From positions 21,968,386-22,032,385 of the forward strand of contig ML681971.1 in NCBI GenBank assembly GCA_007922195.1: a stretch of 64,000 bases of DNA. The letters run 5' to 3'. The translations under genes were made by a program, and so were the position numbers. Below the pieces are notes generated by a model. It saw only the letters and a program-made list of their open reading frames with translations, searched no databases and was not told where the DNA came from. This document shows positions 1 through 12,835 of this stretch, in pieces; within the stretch, counting starts at the first letter, position 1, and each line of letters begins with the position of its first letter. The stretch comes from Podocnemis expansa. Lineage: Eukaryota > Chordata > Testudines > Podocnemididae.

Positions 1-39
1 TGGGGGAGATAGGTGGTGGCTTAAGTCATAAAATAAAAA

Positions 40-335
40 CTCCTCTAGGCCCAGGAGTATCGCTGCCCCAGGAAAGGACCCGGGACACCGGCCCAGGCCC
101 TGCCCCCTGACCACAGGCCATGCCCCCGGCCGGGGACAGGGCAGGGAGCGGCAGCCGTGGCCGTGGAGCTGCCTGGCCTAGGAAGGGGCCAGAAGCTGCC
201 ATGGGTGGCCAGCCCTGGATCTCCAGCCAGATCCGGCCGGAGACCGGAAAGGGCAGGGACCCTGCCAGGACCTGGGGCACTGGCGCCAGGATTTGGGGCA
301 TGGGCCCCGTGTGCCAGGCACCAGCGATGCCCCTG
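40..335 (+). repeat. GC-rich interspersed repeat, copy 1
   Basis: A strongly GC-rich block in an otherwise AT-rich intron. Its right end (about 295-335: a TTGGGGCATG core, a GTGCC/CAGCA segment, then GATGCCCCTG) matches the right end of a second GC-rich block at about 41686-41742. This suggests two diverged copies of one dispersed element. The other copy ends in GACGCCACTG, whose reverse complement begins CAGTGGCGTC and resembles a hAT-type terminus. The left boundary is not clear. The long open frames here on both strands are a by-product of GC content. Confidence 0.5.
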
Positions 336-510
336 TCTAGGCCATCTTTTCTCTAATTTTTTCATGAGAAGAAAATCCTCCAAACTTAAAAGGTTGATTG
401 TGTAACCTGCTAGGGTGGGCTCAAATTCATTCAGTTGCCCCTCTCCAGTGCCTCACAGAGAACACCCCTGATGAAAGCAACTGGAGAGCCAGGATCCAGT
501 TGTTAAAAGG

Positions 511-520
511 NNNNNNNNNN
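511..520. other. Assembly gap (10 N)
   Basis: Ten consecutive N bases. The true gap size is unknown. Any open frame read across it is not meaningful. Confidence 0.99.
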
Positions 521-2631
521 GCCATGCAGTCCTTTCTTCCTCCTGTGCAGCCAGCACCATGCAATCAGGTCACTGGCCATCCAACTCTCAGTTCCACTGG
601 AGACAACTCCCCTGCAAAGCAGTCGAAAGCTGGGAGAAAACATCCTGCAGTCCACTCCTGCTCAGCTCCTTTCACTGAGTCCCTTAGCCAATGTCCTCTG
701 CAGCTCTCTGTTTGCTCCTCTCCAGGCTTCTCTTCTCAGGCTTCTCCCTGGGTAGGTAACTCCAGCAAAACAATAAAACTTGTGGAGCATGCTCAGTGTG
801 CTCCCTCACCCTCTTACTAGAAGTTTCTGGTTTCTGGGCTGCAAAATCTGCCCAGCAACGTAACCCAGCCATAAGGGTCCCTAAAAGAGATTGCACCTAT
901 TTAGGCACATGGGTTACAATTGTTTTCCAGGCCATTTCATTCTGAGTTGTTGGCAGAGCTCACTAAAGCAATAAAAGACATAAAGCTTCCAGTGCGGGTG
1001 GGGCCATAGGACCCGGAACTTAACAAGGGAGAGAGCAAAGAATTAAAAAAAAAATAGGACTGGGAGTGCAGGTCCCAGGGTTAAAATAAGGGATCCTGAC
1101 TGGAAGACTGCTAAGAACTCTTGACAGTGCCCACTGCTCTGAGAAGGAGTCCGTGTAATCATTGGATGTCGCCTAGAGGAACGCTGCCAGCAAGAGATCA
1201 GAACAAGCCCACTGCAGAGATTCAGTGCTTCTCCACAGAACAGCTATGGCACAGCTAAGTTTCCTCGACAATGCTTGTACCAGTGTGCTTAGCTGGGAGG
1301 TAAAGGGGTAGATTTTTTGGGTGAGAAGCAACTTCAGTCTCTGTGACCTCGGTCCTTAGGCCTCTCTGCTTCAACTGCCGACAGGACTGCCACTTGGTGC
1401 TCGACACTCTGGTGGCATGTTTGCTTGAGATTAGAGAAGGATGAGAGTGTTCTCTGACACTGAAATGAGGGAAAACTGACTAAAGTTTAAGCATTATGAT
1501 TGAGTTGCGTATATCGGTTAGAAAAGGTAACCTTCAGACTAGTGAAATTGTATTGGTTAACCTTTAAACGGACATAATTTTGCACCCCCCCTCCCCGCAC
1601 CCTGCCCATTCATCCCCTGGATAACACATCTGTGTTCCACAGCACCCGCACCAGGGCCTTGGCCTCCCTGGGCAACAGCATGGCTGCTGTAGCCATGGAG
1701 ACCGAGCGGTTAACCCTGCCCCACTAGTTAACCAATAGATATCAGTCTTAACAGTAAAACTAATATGTAGCAGTTAACCGTTTCATATTTTACAGCCCCA
1801 CTCTTAGCCAGCTGCGAGAAAGGCAGAGTTGTGCAGAAAGTAGCCGGGAGGCATAATGGTACTGGCTAGAGAAAATTGGGTTGTCAACCACATCATGTTT
1901 TTCGCAAAAAACATCCACTTTTTGTGACAAATTTTTATTTTTTTTATTGAAAAGAAGCAAACACACAAATATATTGAAAAAAAAATCTGGCCCCAACCCA
2001 AAAGTTTTTTGCAGAAATAGTGTCGCTGTGCCTCATGGGAGTTGTGGTTTGGGTGCTTCATGCTCCTGTTCTACTCTATGGGATGGGCTCCCCAACCAGA
2101 TTTTATCTCCTGTGATATAGTGCAGCTGTGTGTCCACCATGATGTACGGTCTCCCCACACCATGAGAAGAGATTGGTGCATCATGGCTGATGTAAACCAG
2201 GGAATTCAGTCTTTTGAGAAGAATGGGAGCACAAAGACCTCCAAACTATTAATCCCATGAGGAATGAAGTAACATTTCAGGATGCAAATATTTGGGGGTT
2301 TGATTCTCCTCTAAAATTGAAAAAATTTCCATGGGAACTTATTCCCTTCCCCTCCATCCTCAGTTTTTCTGACCAGATTGACTAATTAGCTGGAACTCCA
2401 TGAAAGTGACATAAATATCCATTTGTTTAAATGCCTCCCTCGGCTTTCCAAACCAATATGCAGAATGAATCTAAAGGTATTTGCTCTTGTCTGTGATAAT
2501 GTTGACTACCTTAGTTAATCCCCTGAAGAAGTTCTGGGCCCAATTTCAGTGTCTGTCAACAGCAATTGACCAACATGTGAATGGGATTAAATGATTTTTT
2601 TGAGCAGATGCTAAAGAAAGGATTCGGTTTA

Positions 2632-2667
<36 letters not shown>

Positions 2668-2668
2668 A
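2632..2668. repeat. (CTTTT)n simple repeat ending in a T run
   Basis: Several CTTTT units followed by an uninterrupted T run. Simple low-complexity sequence. Confidence 0.9.
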
Positions 2669-3330
2669 CCTGAAGGTCATGAATCCATGTCTCTGCTTCC
2701 ATCACTGATCTCACTTAGTGCAGAAGCCCTCATCTGGGGGCATTTGTTTCCTTTATATATTTCCCCTATTCTTTGTCTTTTCTTTTACAGAAAGGATTAT
2801 TCAAATGAATATTCAGTTTTATTCAGTTGAATCAAGGGAAAAAAACCCAACTGTTTGACTCTGTTAAATGCTTATCTCTTAAACAGAGCTTGTTAGCTTC
2901 CAATAATAGCTTCATTCAGGAGGATGCAGTATAATTTCATTTTAAAATGTGTGCTCCTTGACAACCGGAATCCTATTTATGTCACCATTTTAAACGGTCG
3001 TCTTTGTTTTGTGTTAATCTCTTTCGTACACTTTCTGTGGAACATTTTTTGTTGTTGTTGACTTTTGGTACCTCTCATAAGAAATAATCAACTGTTTTAA
3101 GCCAGAAAGCTTTAGAAGAGTTTGGGTAATTTAAATGGGTGTAATCATTATACTGACTAATGGGGCATGCACACGGTAATATTTTTCTTATGCAGTTATT
3201 AAAAGTTGGAAGCAATTTTTTTAAGTTTTATTTTAAACATACCACAGATTATTTTATGAAGGTTTGATTCCAAAGCAAATTATTTGTTTGGGGTTGCTGC
3301 ATATGAAGTATGATATAAACTCTTGGTGGA

Positions 3331-3629
3331 TGTTCTCTGAGTTTTAAGTGCCCTGTCCCCAATTGCCCCACCCCACACCTTATCCAGCCACTGGAGTGGT
3401 GCAGCCTGGCCCCCGGCCACTCCTCCAGCCGGAGTGGCACTCATTGAGCATGCGCAGAGGCTCTGCGCATGCTCAGTGACAGCTTACTCCAAGCAGGAGT
3501 TTTAAAAACTCCCAGCTTGGAACTGCTTATCAGCTAGCCCTGAGCAGGGATTGCAGCTGCCGGCCGTGTGCAGCCGGCAGCGTTCCCTGTGCCAGACAGC
3601 AGCGGGAGCCGCACAGCTTAGAGGGAACA
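3331..3629. mobile_element. Hairpin-rich MITE
   Basis: About 300 bp with a probable imperfect terminal inverted repeat: it starts ATGTTCTCTGAG and ends TTAGAGGGAACAT. The interior holds four successive inverted repeats: GCCACTCC/GGAGTGGC (3416-3438), a 15-bp perfect pair with a single central base (3445-3475), CCAAGC/GCTTGG enclosing GGAGTTTT/AAAACTCC (3489-3520), and GCTGCCGGC/GCCGGCAGC extended by CAGGGA/TCCCTG (3545-3589). It has no coding capacity. The terminal motif also bounds the nested element at 56749-56921, so both appear to belong to the same broad family of non-autonomous DNA transposons. I cannot see a convincing target-site duplication here. Confidence 0.6.
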
Positions 3630-6600
3630 TTGATATCAGCACCTCTAGGTTAGAGATTAGCAGCAGAGGAATTTGTGGCCATGGCAGATGCTTGGTTTAT
3701 GAATGAGGTGGAGGGAGGAATAAATCTTCCGTGTTGAAAAGTGCTGTCCACTTGCAGAGCAGAGAACCCCTTGATTTTAAGGGTCATTCTACAGATCCAT
3801 GCTTGAGCTTATTTGACCCTCTCTGGAGGCTGAGTACCCAGTTAGGGTGTGAATATGTAGTACAGGGTCATCAGGTTATTACAAACCAAGCGCTTCAGTT
3901 CATCCCATCATCCTTGTTTTGCTCTGTCTTGGCACTCCAGTATGGTACGTTCCCTATAGGAATGCAATAAACTAAGGTAGTTCCTCATGGCAGGGGAAAA
4001 AAAAGAACCAAACTTTTCATGTTCCTCAAGGGTTTGCTACAAATAGAAACTAATAGCAGCTGTACAGTCAGCACTGGGTTCTTCTAACAGAGAAAGAGGG
4101 GATTGTTCAGCACAGTTTGCCACTTCAGTCCTATAGCGTGCATACCATAATTTGAAATCTGCATAATTCAATAGTACAAGTTATTTTCTTTTGTTAGTTT
4201 TTGAATGTTAACTAGGTTGAAATTTCAGGTTGAAGCCTATATTACGGGGACTCGAGTAACTTATTTACACTGGGAACTTCAGCTTTGTTGCAACCTCTTG
4301 ATAATATGTTTTAATTAAAGAGTAAGTTTTGGGATTCATTAACCTGTGCTGCTACCACAGTAATTTGATTTGAAGCACACAGGTGAGCAAGCTGATGTCA
4401 CAAGGGTGAATTCACTCTGTGCAAGGGGCTGGTATGAGGCCTACGTGCTCCCTGAAAGTCAGACTCAGGTTGTGCGAACCGATCTGCATGATGGTGAATG
4501 TCAACCATAACAAGCTGATATCCCATATCTGTTTTATTATTCAGAATCCTCCCATGTCCTTGTCCTGTGCTCTAACCACTAGGTAGGACACACAGTCATC
4601 CTGCATACTTAATTGTTTTGCTTTGTTAATCACCCCTTTAACTAATTCATTGCAGACAATAACAAAACCACTAAGTAAAATTATTACCTAGTTGAGGAAT
4701 AGCATTTGCTGATAATCGTTTGATTACGTCTTTGCTTTTTTCCACAAGAGAAAGGAATGAATGTTTTTAGACATTATCGAGATTTTCTATCATCAAGCCA
4801 AAAAGACAGGCATGTTTGAAATGGTGTAGTTCTTTCAAAACTGAGTTCAACAAATGAGTGTTGGCACTATTGGATTGCTCTGTTACTCCTGTTATAAAAC
4901 CTGTAAATTGAGAATGCTACTTACTTATCTCCTTTAATCAGACAAATCATTTCTTTATAAACCTGTGTTTCAGCCTTATGAGGGGGGTGGAAAGGGGCAA
5001 CTAGTTGCCTGGTTTACATGTGTAATGATTTTGGTTGGTTTTCTGGGGGAATTATGTATATTAACTCTGAACCCTTGAAAATTCCCCCTTTCTTATTGTT
5101 ACTTGCAGTGAGACCTGAAAAAAATCGAAAGCGAAATCCTCTGCTGCAATATTCACTAATGAGTTACTAATGATAAAGATGTTTCTGGAGCTCAAACAAT
5201 TAATGACTTGCAGAACTGAACTGGACATTTCATTGAGCTGGGCAAAACTGGTTCCCTGTGGTGCACTACTCTTATAACACCAATAATTATTTAACACAGT
5301 GTGGGTCCCTAGATTCCTAGGGTGCCATGTTTAGTCAGTTAACCACAAACATTTTAGTTTCAGCTGCAGTCCTGCGTAAGGAAGAATTAAGCACAGTAAT
5401 ATAGAAGACGAATAAAGAGACTAGTTTGAATAAAATGATTCGAGAGGCTACATGCTTGAAGAGCTAAGTAAAACAGCTTTTTGAACAAAGATGGAAAGGA
5501 AACTCTTTGGATGTTAATGTAAAATAATGGCCAGATGCTGTGACTCCTACAGTGTTTTGAAACCTTTTCCAGTTATAATTTACTTAAGGAGAGGTGTTGG
5601 GGGAAAGCATTCAGCAGTATTAAAATTACTCTGTTCTTAAACTAACCACCCAGTAGGTGCATGCTAATTGCTGAGCAAACCCATTGAGGATAAGGGCTTT
5701 CTGTGAATTTAGGAATAAACAAAGGCACAGTCACAGCTTTGAAGGCATTGCATCACAAAGTGTAGTTGGGTCACATGACCGATAAGCACAGTTTAGCTTT
5801 AATTGTTTGCTCGTATGAAGTTTTCTAGCAAATGTACTGTGTTTTAGAGCAATGAAGGTATAGAAGTGGAAGACTTCACTATAGCATCTTAGCAGTTGCG
5901 GAACTTTTCTGAAGGGCAAGCTGGGGAGGGCCAAGTTTGGAGCATGAATAAACAAATGAGAATTGGCAAGATGTGGATTGTTTTCCCTCCTAACAAGAAT
6001 CTCTGCGTCTGCAATGGGCTGTGTTCTCTGCTGGCGTTATTCTGTTATTGCGCTTTGAAGTCAACAAAGCAGCATCAATTTATGCCAGCTGAGTTTCTCA
6101 ATCAATGTCTGTGTCTGTGAATGAGATGTTGACTTCCTTACATGCAACTGGTTTACTCATGCAAAACTATTTATGTAAAATAAACCAGACGACAGTGAGT
6201 TTATCTCACATCCCTTCACCATCATTTCAGTCTGATTTAAAACATCAGTTGCAATACCATTTTGAGGGTAATGTTCAGTTTGGTTTATATGTTATTGTGT
6301 GATGAAGATATAGTCTGATGCTATCGAAGCTCAAAAGAGTTTTCTTTGGTACTGATTTGGAGATTGGGTTTATTACAGTATTCTCCTTGGGAGTCTGCAC
6401 ATTGTCTTAATAGATTTTGGTATTTAGTGCTTGACAGAAGAACGTGATGCAATTGTTTTTGTTTTTGTATTTTTTTTTTTTAAAAAAAGATGAGTGAAAA
6501 ATCAATATGCAGAGCTGTAGCTGGCTGCCAAAATTCTTTAGTGTGAAGTATGTAAGATACCAGGGACCCAACAGAGTAAATACAGTGTATAGCTGGCGGG

Positions 6601-7389
6601 CAGACAGCATGCATCAAACAACCTTAAACTGGCCCAAATCCATAGGCCCTTTGAAGTGGCAGTAGAGAAAAGATGAGTGATCAGATCAGAGGTCTTAAAC
6701 TTTAATAGTTTCTTAAAGGCATCAGGATGTCCCGATGAGGTATTTGAGGAAGTAATTCAGGAAGAAAGGGACAAATAACCACCTCGGAATCTTGGCTGAC
6801 CCGTAGGGTTCACTGTGTTAGTGTGCTGAAAAGACGAGCCTGGACTTGCTTTGATCCATGAAGCCCTTACTATACTGCCTGCTTCCATATAAGAGCGAAT
6901 CCAGGATTTTCTGACCCTTATAAATAACAGACAAGTAAATTTCTTGTTTGCTCAGAGGCAGATGTAAACAGAATGTGCTGATACTTGTTTGTGAAATTAT
7001 TAACTTTTTTATTCTCAATGCTAGTGGCATTGGGTAAATGAGGAATCATTTCCTCTCCCTTCCTTTGTTGCTTTATGAATCAACCATAATGGAGAGGTCT
7101 CTTAGAATTTAAGAGAACCTGAATTCAGTTGAGTTCCATGAAAATGACTAAAGTTTGTATGGGTTGCTCCAAATATCTGTAAAATCTAACAGATGATTAT
7201 CTATTCTCTAGGCTTTTGAGACATCTAGTAGCAGCGATATAACTGTCTAAATTCTATAGGGTGGATCCAAAAATCTATCAGAAGGGCAGACCTCTATTCA
7301 ATTTCTGTGACATTTTGTTTAATTCCTGCAATATATAGGAGTTTTCCATAAGGGCACAGTAAAAATTGCATGTCTTGTGTGTGTAAGAG

Positions 7390-7475
7390 TATGCATTATT
7401 ATTGTTTATATTTCTGTAACTTTTAAGAGCCCCTAGTCTTGCACAGGACCCCATTGTGCCTGTATGTGAGAAGGT
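7390..7475 (+). repeat. MIR-like SINE fragment
   Basis: Contains the TATTGTTTATATT...GAGCCCCTA...GGACCCCATTGTGC series that recurs at 12745, 22610 and 47251 and, inverted, at 20650 and 33640. This is one end of the recurrent MIR/CORE-SINE-like repeat of the window. Confidence 0.55.
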
Positions 7476-7587
7476 TGATAAAAATCCAGACCACTCATAA
7501 AATGACTTATTTAAATGAAGTCTCTGTTATTTTACCACAATTAATATTTTCCTTTTACTTTTCTCCTTTTTCTCTTTTAATAAATAG

Positions 7588-7670
7588 GATTTGGCTTCGT
7601 AACTTTTGAAAATGAAGATGTTGTAGAAAAAGTCTGTGAGATTCATTTCCATGAAATCAATAATAAAATG
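7588..7670 (+). CDS. MSI2: MSI2 exon: C-terminal half of RRM2
   Basis: An 83-bp internal exon. MSI2 is a cytoplasmic RNA-binding translational regulator that recognises UAG-containing sites in target 3' UTRs. The exon enters with two bases of a split Gly codon and then reads 27 codons, starting [14 protein letters not shown] and ending HEINNKM. FGFVTFE is the RNP-1 core of RRM2, whose aromatic residues stack on RNA. The NEDVV wording matches MSI2 (MSI1 has a different sequence here). The 3' splice site has a pyrimidine tract and TAG; the 5' splice site is ATG|GTAAGT. The exon ends in phase 0, matching the next exon. No in-frame stop or frameshift is seen. Confidence 0.97.
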
Positions 7671-9589
7671 GTAAGTTTTTCCAATATGCATGTCAGCAGT
7701 AGAACAATCTCACCATTATCACAAAAACATGTTGTGTCCACATGGTCCTTTCAGGGAATGTTCTCCATAAAATTAATTGTGTCTTTAGATATCCTGGCTC
7801 TGTTTTTTTGCTTATAGGGGGGTGAGCACTAGGTTGAACCTGCTGTGAAGACACACTCAGTCAATCAGAAAGCCAGTCTATTAAGACCACCCGGCAACTT
7901 GAGTAGTACTGAGCTGAAGGGAGGCCCCTTCCTTCGACTCAGCACAGTGGACGTTGCCAAATGTAGCGTGGTTGAAGTGAGATACACAAGTTATTTTAGG
8001 TAACCTGTACATCTCCATTTGACTGCCAGTGAACATGGCGAGTTATACAGACCTGCCCTAAGGAATCTAATTATCATCAAACTGGGTTAGATCACTGATC
8101 TGTCTTGTGCAGTGTCCTGTCTTGGCCATAGCCAACACCAGATGTTTTTGCACTTAGTCAAAATGTCTTTATTAGTTGGGTTGCACAGGAATAACAGAGC
8201 AAGAATTTGGCTAGGCAACCACACGGCTAAAGATGGTCTGAGTCAGGCCACTTGACAAATGCTGTTGTCTTTCAATAATCCCAGTTCCTGTCTCTTCTCC
8301 TGGTAATGTGACATATCCCAGCCTCACCCATGCAATATTTTGGTATTGAGAAGAGGAGGAGAACCCCATTTATGGCCACTCCAAAGACTTCTTAACACTG
8401 GGAAATTGACCAGAGTAGCTACAACTGAATAAGCTGATTCTGATCAGTTTGCCTGTATAGATGTGCTCCAGTGCTGCTTTATAATGTAGCTGCCCACCAA
8501 AAAAGTCATGGTGCTCTGCTGCCAACCTTCTACCATGTCCCTTTGGAAGTGCCACCAGATAACACCTGTCTCAATGCAAGAGCAAAACAATTCCTGCAGT
8601 TCTTCTAAAGCCCAGTAGAGGGTTGCTCTGTCAGCAAAGCCACCTAGTCAGACGGAAAAAAAAAGCATTTGTATTTCAATCGATGCAATAACTTTGATAT
8701 TTTCAGTTAAAATATTCTTTTCCCTTTGTCAAAACATCCCATGCTTCTCAAACATTTATTCAGATATGCATTGTATAGTGGTCTGATATGTGTTCACCGA
8801 CTTTAAATTCAATAATAGAGCTTTTAGTGTGGATAAGATCAAAGCAATCTCCCTAGCATATGCTAGAGGCCTGATTCAATATTTGACTTGCTAATTTTTC
8901 CCACGGCACTGAAATAATATTCTTCATATTGTTCCCCACTGCAATGTGTATCAGAAATGACAATAACAGCTCTTTAGCATGCTGTATGTTGAGATGTCAA
9001 GCCCAAGCTTTAAAGGTGCAGGCTGCACAAAGAAATAATGGCTTTTACTTTGGTTTGTTAATTTAAAGCACTTTGTGCCTAGTTTAGGCTGCCTTTCTTA
9101 GACTGGCTTATGCAGAGTTTTCTCCTTTGGCCAATTACATTGTAGTGTTTCCTGGTAGTCATCAATGACAGAGATGCAGAGGGAAACAAATATGGTCTGA
9201 ATTAACCCTCGCCCCTCAAACATTCATTCCTTTGTGTATTAACTAAATGCTGTTCACTGTAATAAGCCATCTGATTGTTTTTTCTTTTTAAAAGAACAGT
9301 TAAAACTAATTCTAAAAGTATTCATTTAAACAGGTGCAAGACTTGCCAGCTGAGGAAGCAAAAATCAAGGTTTTTCACATCCCTTTCGACAGGACTTGTT
9401 TTATTTCCAAAATTCCAAACTGAATACTAGGACAGATCAGTCTTCCCATGTGACATCAGATCATGTGTGTGATAGACAGGAACTCTGTAATCCATTCCAT
9501 GTCAGAACACCTTCACACCTTATCACAATGGCCACTTAATAAGGATTGGAGACCACGTTGGACTAGGGGCTGTACAAACATAGAGATAT

Positions 9590-9912
9590 AGTAACTGTTC
9601 AAGAATAGGTCTCAAAGCACTTTACAGAGGGGATCAGGAACTCCCCCCCTCCCAGCATTTTTAAATAGATGGGGAAACTAAAGCACAAACAGGCAAAGTG
9701 ATTTTCTGAAAGTCAACCTCTGGACGGTGGTGAACCTGAGATTAGAACCCATCTGTCTTAAGTACCTACTCAGTAGTCGATCCACTAGACCAGTGTTTCT
9801 CAAATCCCCCCCGCAACTCTGCATGACCAAATCCAGCCCCCCCTCCCCCCCCAGCTGTCCACAACACAGTGGTTGAGAACTGCTGCACTAGACTAGACCA
9901 CATTCCCTCTCT
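9590..9912 (-). repeat. MIR-like SINE, interrupted by a hAT element
   Basis: Reads, in inverted orientation, like a MIR/CORE-SINE: CACTTTACAGAGG, then ATGGGGAAACTAAAGCAC, then a GTGATTTTCTGAAAGTCA segment and the ATCCACTAGAC...CCACATTCCCTCTC tail. The tail is split at 9790/9886 by the 95-bp insertion described separately. The SINE is therefore older than the hAT insertion. Confidence 0.65.
9791..9885. mobile_element. Very short (95 bp) non-autonomous hAT element
   Basis: Flanked by a perfect 8-bp direct repeat, CACTAGAC, at 9783-9790 and 9886-9893, the target-site duplication length of the hAT superfamily. The ends are imperfect inverted repeats: CAGTGTTTCTCAAA at the left, and GGTTGAGAACTGCTG at the right (reverse complement CAGCAGTTCTCAACC). 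The interior is C-rich, with runs of C near 9838-9862. It cannot encode a transposase. Confidence 0.85.
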
Positions 9913-12744
9913 TGCCTGTGAAAGGAAAGTGACAAAGATTCACAGCAAGCACCTGCTGCTCTAAAAGTGAAGAATATAGTTTGCTGTATTGAGAGTATGG
10001 TGATTTACTCCTTGTGGGACTACACCCACAGGAATTTTCTAATCCTGACAGAACAGTGCCTCTCATCCTGAGATTACCTAGTTTCTTTAATACCCTCTTA
10101 TTAAGGTCTTAGTCAAATGCTTTTGAAAAGTTTGAATAAACATCAGCCAGTTTTCTTTTATTTGTTGTTTTGGTGGTCTGCTCAGAGAATCCTAATGGAC
10201 TAGAAGCGCACAATTTTCCTTCACGAGAAAGTGCGCTTATTTGTCCTTAGGTCATCTTCATCTAGGTGTTTTATTGTTCTGTGTTATAATTATCAACCAA
10301 ATGTGAAATTTGGAACGATGCAGAAACTATCTGGAAGATGACTTCAGTTATTTCATGCTATGTTTTTTCTTAGATTCAGAACCAGATTTTTAGCTGGTCT
10401 AAATCAGCATTGTTCCATGGATTTCAGTGCTGGCCCTCAGTGAGTTACTTAATGTAATGCAGATTTGAGATGAAAAAGAATTGTGTGGTTAAGTCCAAGT
10501 TAACTTCAGTGGTGTCACACTGGCAGGACAAAACGAGTGAGCAGTAGCCTGAGACACTTAATTTAATACATTCATACTGGAATATCATGTCTGCTATAGA
10601 ATTTCAAACAAATGCACTTCCTCTTGCTACGTGTCTGTTGTGTATTTATACATGATGGTAGAAGTCAAGAGTTAGCTGGGACAGGATACCAGAAGGTCAG
10701 AAGCAGGAGACAAACTAGAGATCAGAACCATGAGTGGGATGCTAGGGAGCAGGGACAGGGTGGAGCTCACTTTTTTGGGCAGCTTCCTGTTCCTGCTACT
10801 GCCTGAAGTACGGCCATCAGGCAAATCAGCTGTGCTGGAAATCTGCCAGTAAGACTGTAGAGGTGGAGCCTCAAACTGGGACTGGTCTTCATGGGTCCCA
10901 GGTTAAACACTTGTCAGCAGGCTACCAGGTGGAGGGTTGGATTGTGGCAGCTGGCAGGAACTATGCAGACCTGTGCTCTTCTCCACTTCAGCATAATTCT
11001 GAGGCTGGCTAACCATTTGCTCCCCACCCAACTTCTCAAGACATATTCTGACCTTTTTCTGGTGTTGCTGGACTAGATACTCCTCTAGTATAGTAGTCAT
11101 GTTTACTGGGCCTGTAACCCTATGAGGCTGAGATGCCCTATATACACTAGACCAGGGGTGGGCAAAACTGGCTTACAACTAGGTGCCAGCAATTTTACTT
11201 TTGATCACCAGAGGGTGCTCCTCCGTTACATTTCTGCAGTGGAGCTAAACAACAGGCTGCTAAAACTGGGCGTCATGGTGACCAGAAACTTATTTGTCAA
11301 GGCCTGTACACACATTCTTCACTTTTGGGCAAGACCAGAACTGTCCAGGGAGAGAGGCACAGTGGGGAGTATGGACTGTCCCCTGGACCTTGCCCCATAA
11401 TGCTTTGGGGGGGACATGGGGGGGGCAGGAGCTCCAATCCTCTAGTTCACCAGTAACACTTCAAATAGCTTCTAATTCTGCTGTGAAATTTTACCAGTTA
11501 TTCTCCCAAATTCCCTGGATGAGAAGGGGCTGGGAGAACTGCAGAAGGGTCTCTTGCAGGTGGAGTCCCAGGAGCAGCACCTGTTGTGGTGGGGAAGAAG
11601 GTGGGTGTGGTGAAGATGCCACAGGAGCTTCACACTGAGAAGGAGATAAATGTGGACAGTTACCATTTGGTGTCCTCAATAATTAACAAGAATCTTCACA
11701 AATGTGTTATACCTATCCTGTCTATGAGACAAAAGCTATGATGCGCTGAGTGGCTTTTTTGTCGCTCCTTTCTTCACTGCATTAATTTTAAAAGCTGCCC
11801 ACGAGAGAACAGATGATGCATGATGTAGATACAGGACTGACTCATCGAATTGCTGATGTGTCTGTGGATGAATTACCAAATCCACAGAAGAGAGAAGGAA
11901 CGGTGTGGGGGTGGGAAAAGGGGAATGAAGTTTGCACAAATGCCTAAAGATGACTCATGGATTGCTGTGGATCATTGACCTGGGAGAATGCTTAACTTTA
12001 GCAGCCAGAAATACATCCTGGCCTGACCACTGTGCAACTCGTTGGTGAGTGTGGTACAAGTCTTCCTGAGTGCTAGTTTTCAGAGGACACAGGCTGTTGC
12101 AGCCCATGTCTACAGTGCTTTGGCTGTTAAACTCAAGCTGTGGCATCTCATTGCTTTTAATCCTGGACATCCCTTGGCCTGTCAGCAAGCAGCGCAGCCA
12201 TTACAATTGCACCTTCAGCTTTACCAGCTGAAGCTCATAATGCTAAGATCGCTCTCTTTCTCTCTCTCTCCCCCTTTCTCTTTCCCTTCTTCAACAAGTT
12301 GTCATTCCACATAGTGGGAAGATGAAGATAACATGGCTACTGGTGTTTGTGAGCCTATTTCTAGCTTCCCTTCTCACTTGTAAGCTAATTTTAGCTCATC
12401 CATTCTGCTTCTGTTGCCATTTATAAAGCTTAGAATGTCAAACACAATAGTAAATGAGCAATATGAAAGTGAAAAGAAAATGCCAGTGAGGTATTTAATA
12501 AATGAAACACAGAATTTACGTGGGAGTAAGGTTATCTCCAAACATTTTTCTAAAAGAAAACCTTTAAACCAACCCCGGAATATTCTTTTCTTACAGAAGT
12601 AGGCAATTTTGCAAATAGAAACTAAGCCTTTTGTCTTTGTGAGGCAGGATGATTCTCTCTCTTTAAAAATATTTTGCATGGTGATGTAACATACAGTGTA
12701 TATATAAGTATTTCTCACTGATATTGTGGAGTGTTTATTTGACC

Positions 12745-12835
12745 ACATATGGGCCCTATTATGCCCAACATTGTGCAGTCAGAGAATAAAGAGTCCCTGA
12801 CCCAAGTAGTTTATAATCTAAAAGTTAGGACAGGA
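12745..12835 (+). repeat. MIR-like SINE fragment
   Basis: GGGCCCTATTATGCC, ACATTGTGCAG, AATAAAGAGTCCCTGACC and TTTATAATCT follow the order of the repeat segment best preserved at 47251-47378. Diverged partial copy. Confidence 0.45.

Larger units (their letters stand above)
1..7587 (+). other. MSI2: MSI2 intron, 3' part (window start to first exon)
   Basis: Non-coding sequence before the first recognisable MSI2 exon. It holds a GC-rich repeat (about 40-335), a 10-N gap (511-520), a CTTTT simple repeat (about 2632-2668), a hairpin-rich MITE (3331-3629) and part of a MIR-like SINE (7390-7475). The last bases before the exon are a pyrimidine-rich tract (7561-7580) followed by an AG at 7586-7587, a normal 3' splice site. 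In 521-2630, 2670-3330 and 3630-7389 I see AT-rich intronic sequence with no element I can name and no coding signal. Confidence 0.85.

Noticed and set aside
26..405. Several open frames on both strands in the GC-rich start of the window
   Set aside because: They lie in a GC-rich repeat where stop codons are rare on all frames, and they resemble no known protein.
11153..11230. CAGGGGTGGGCAAAACTGGC, resembling a hAT terminus
   Set aside because: I could not find a matching right end or an 8-bp duplication, so I do not call an element.
12374..12748. 124-codon minus-strand frame
   Set aside because: AT-rich, with no recognisable domain; intronic sequence.
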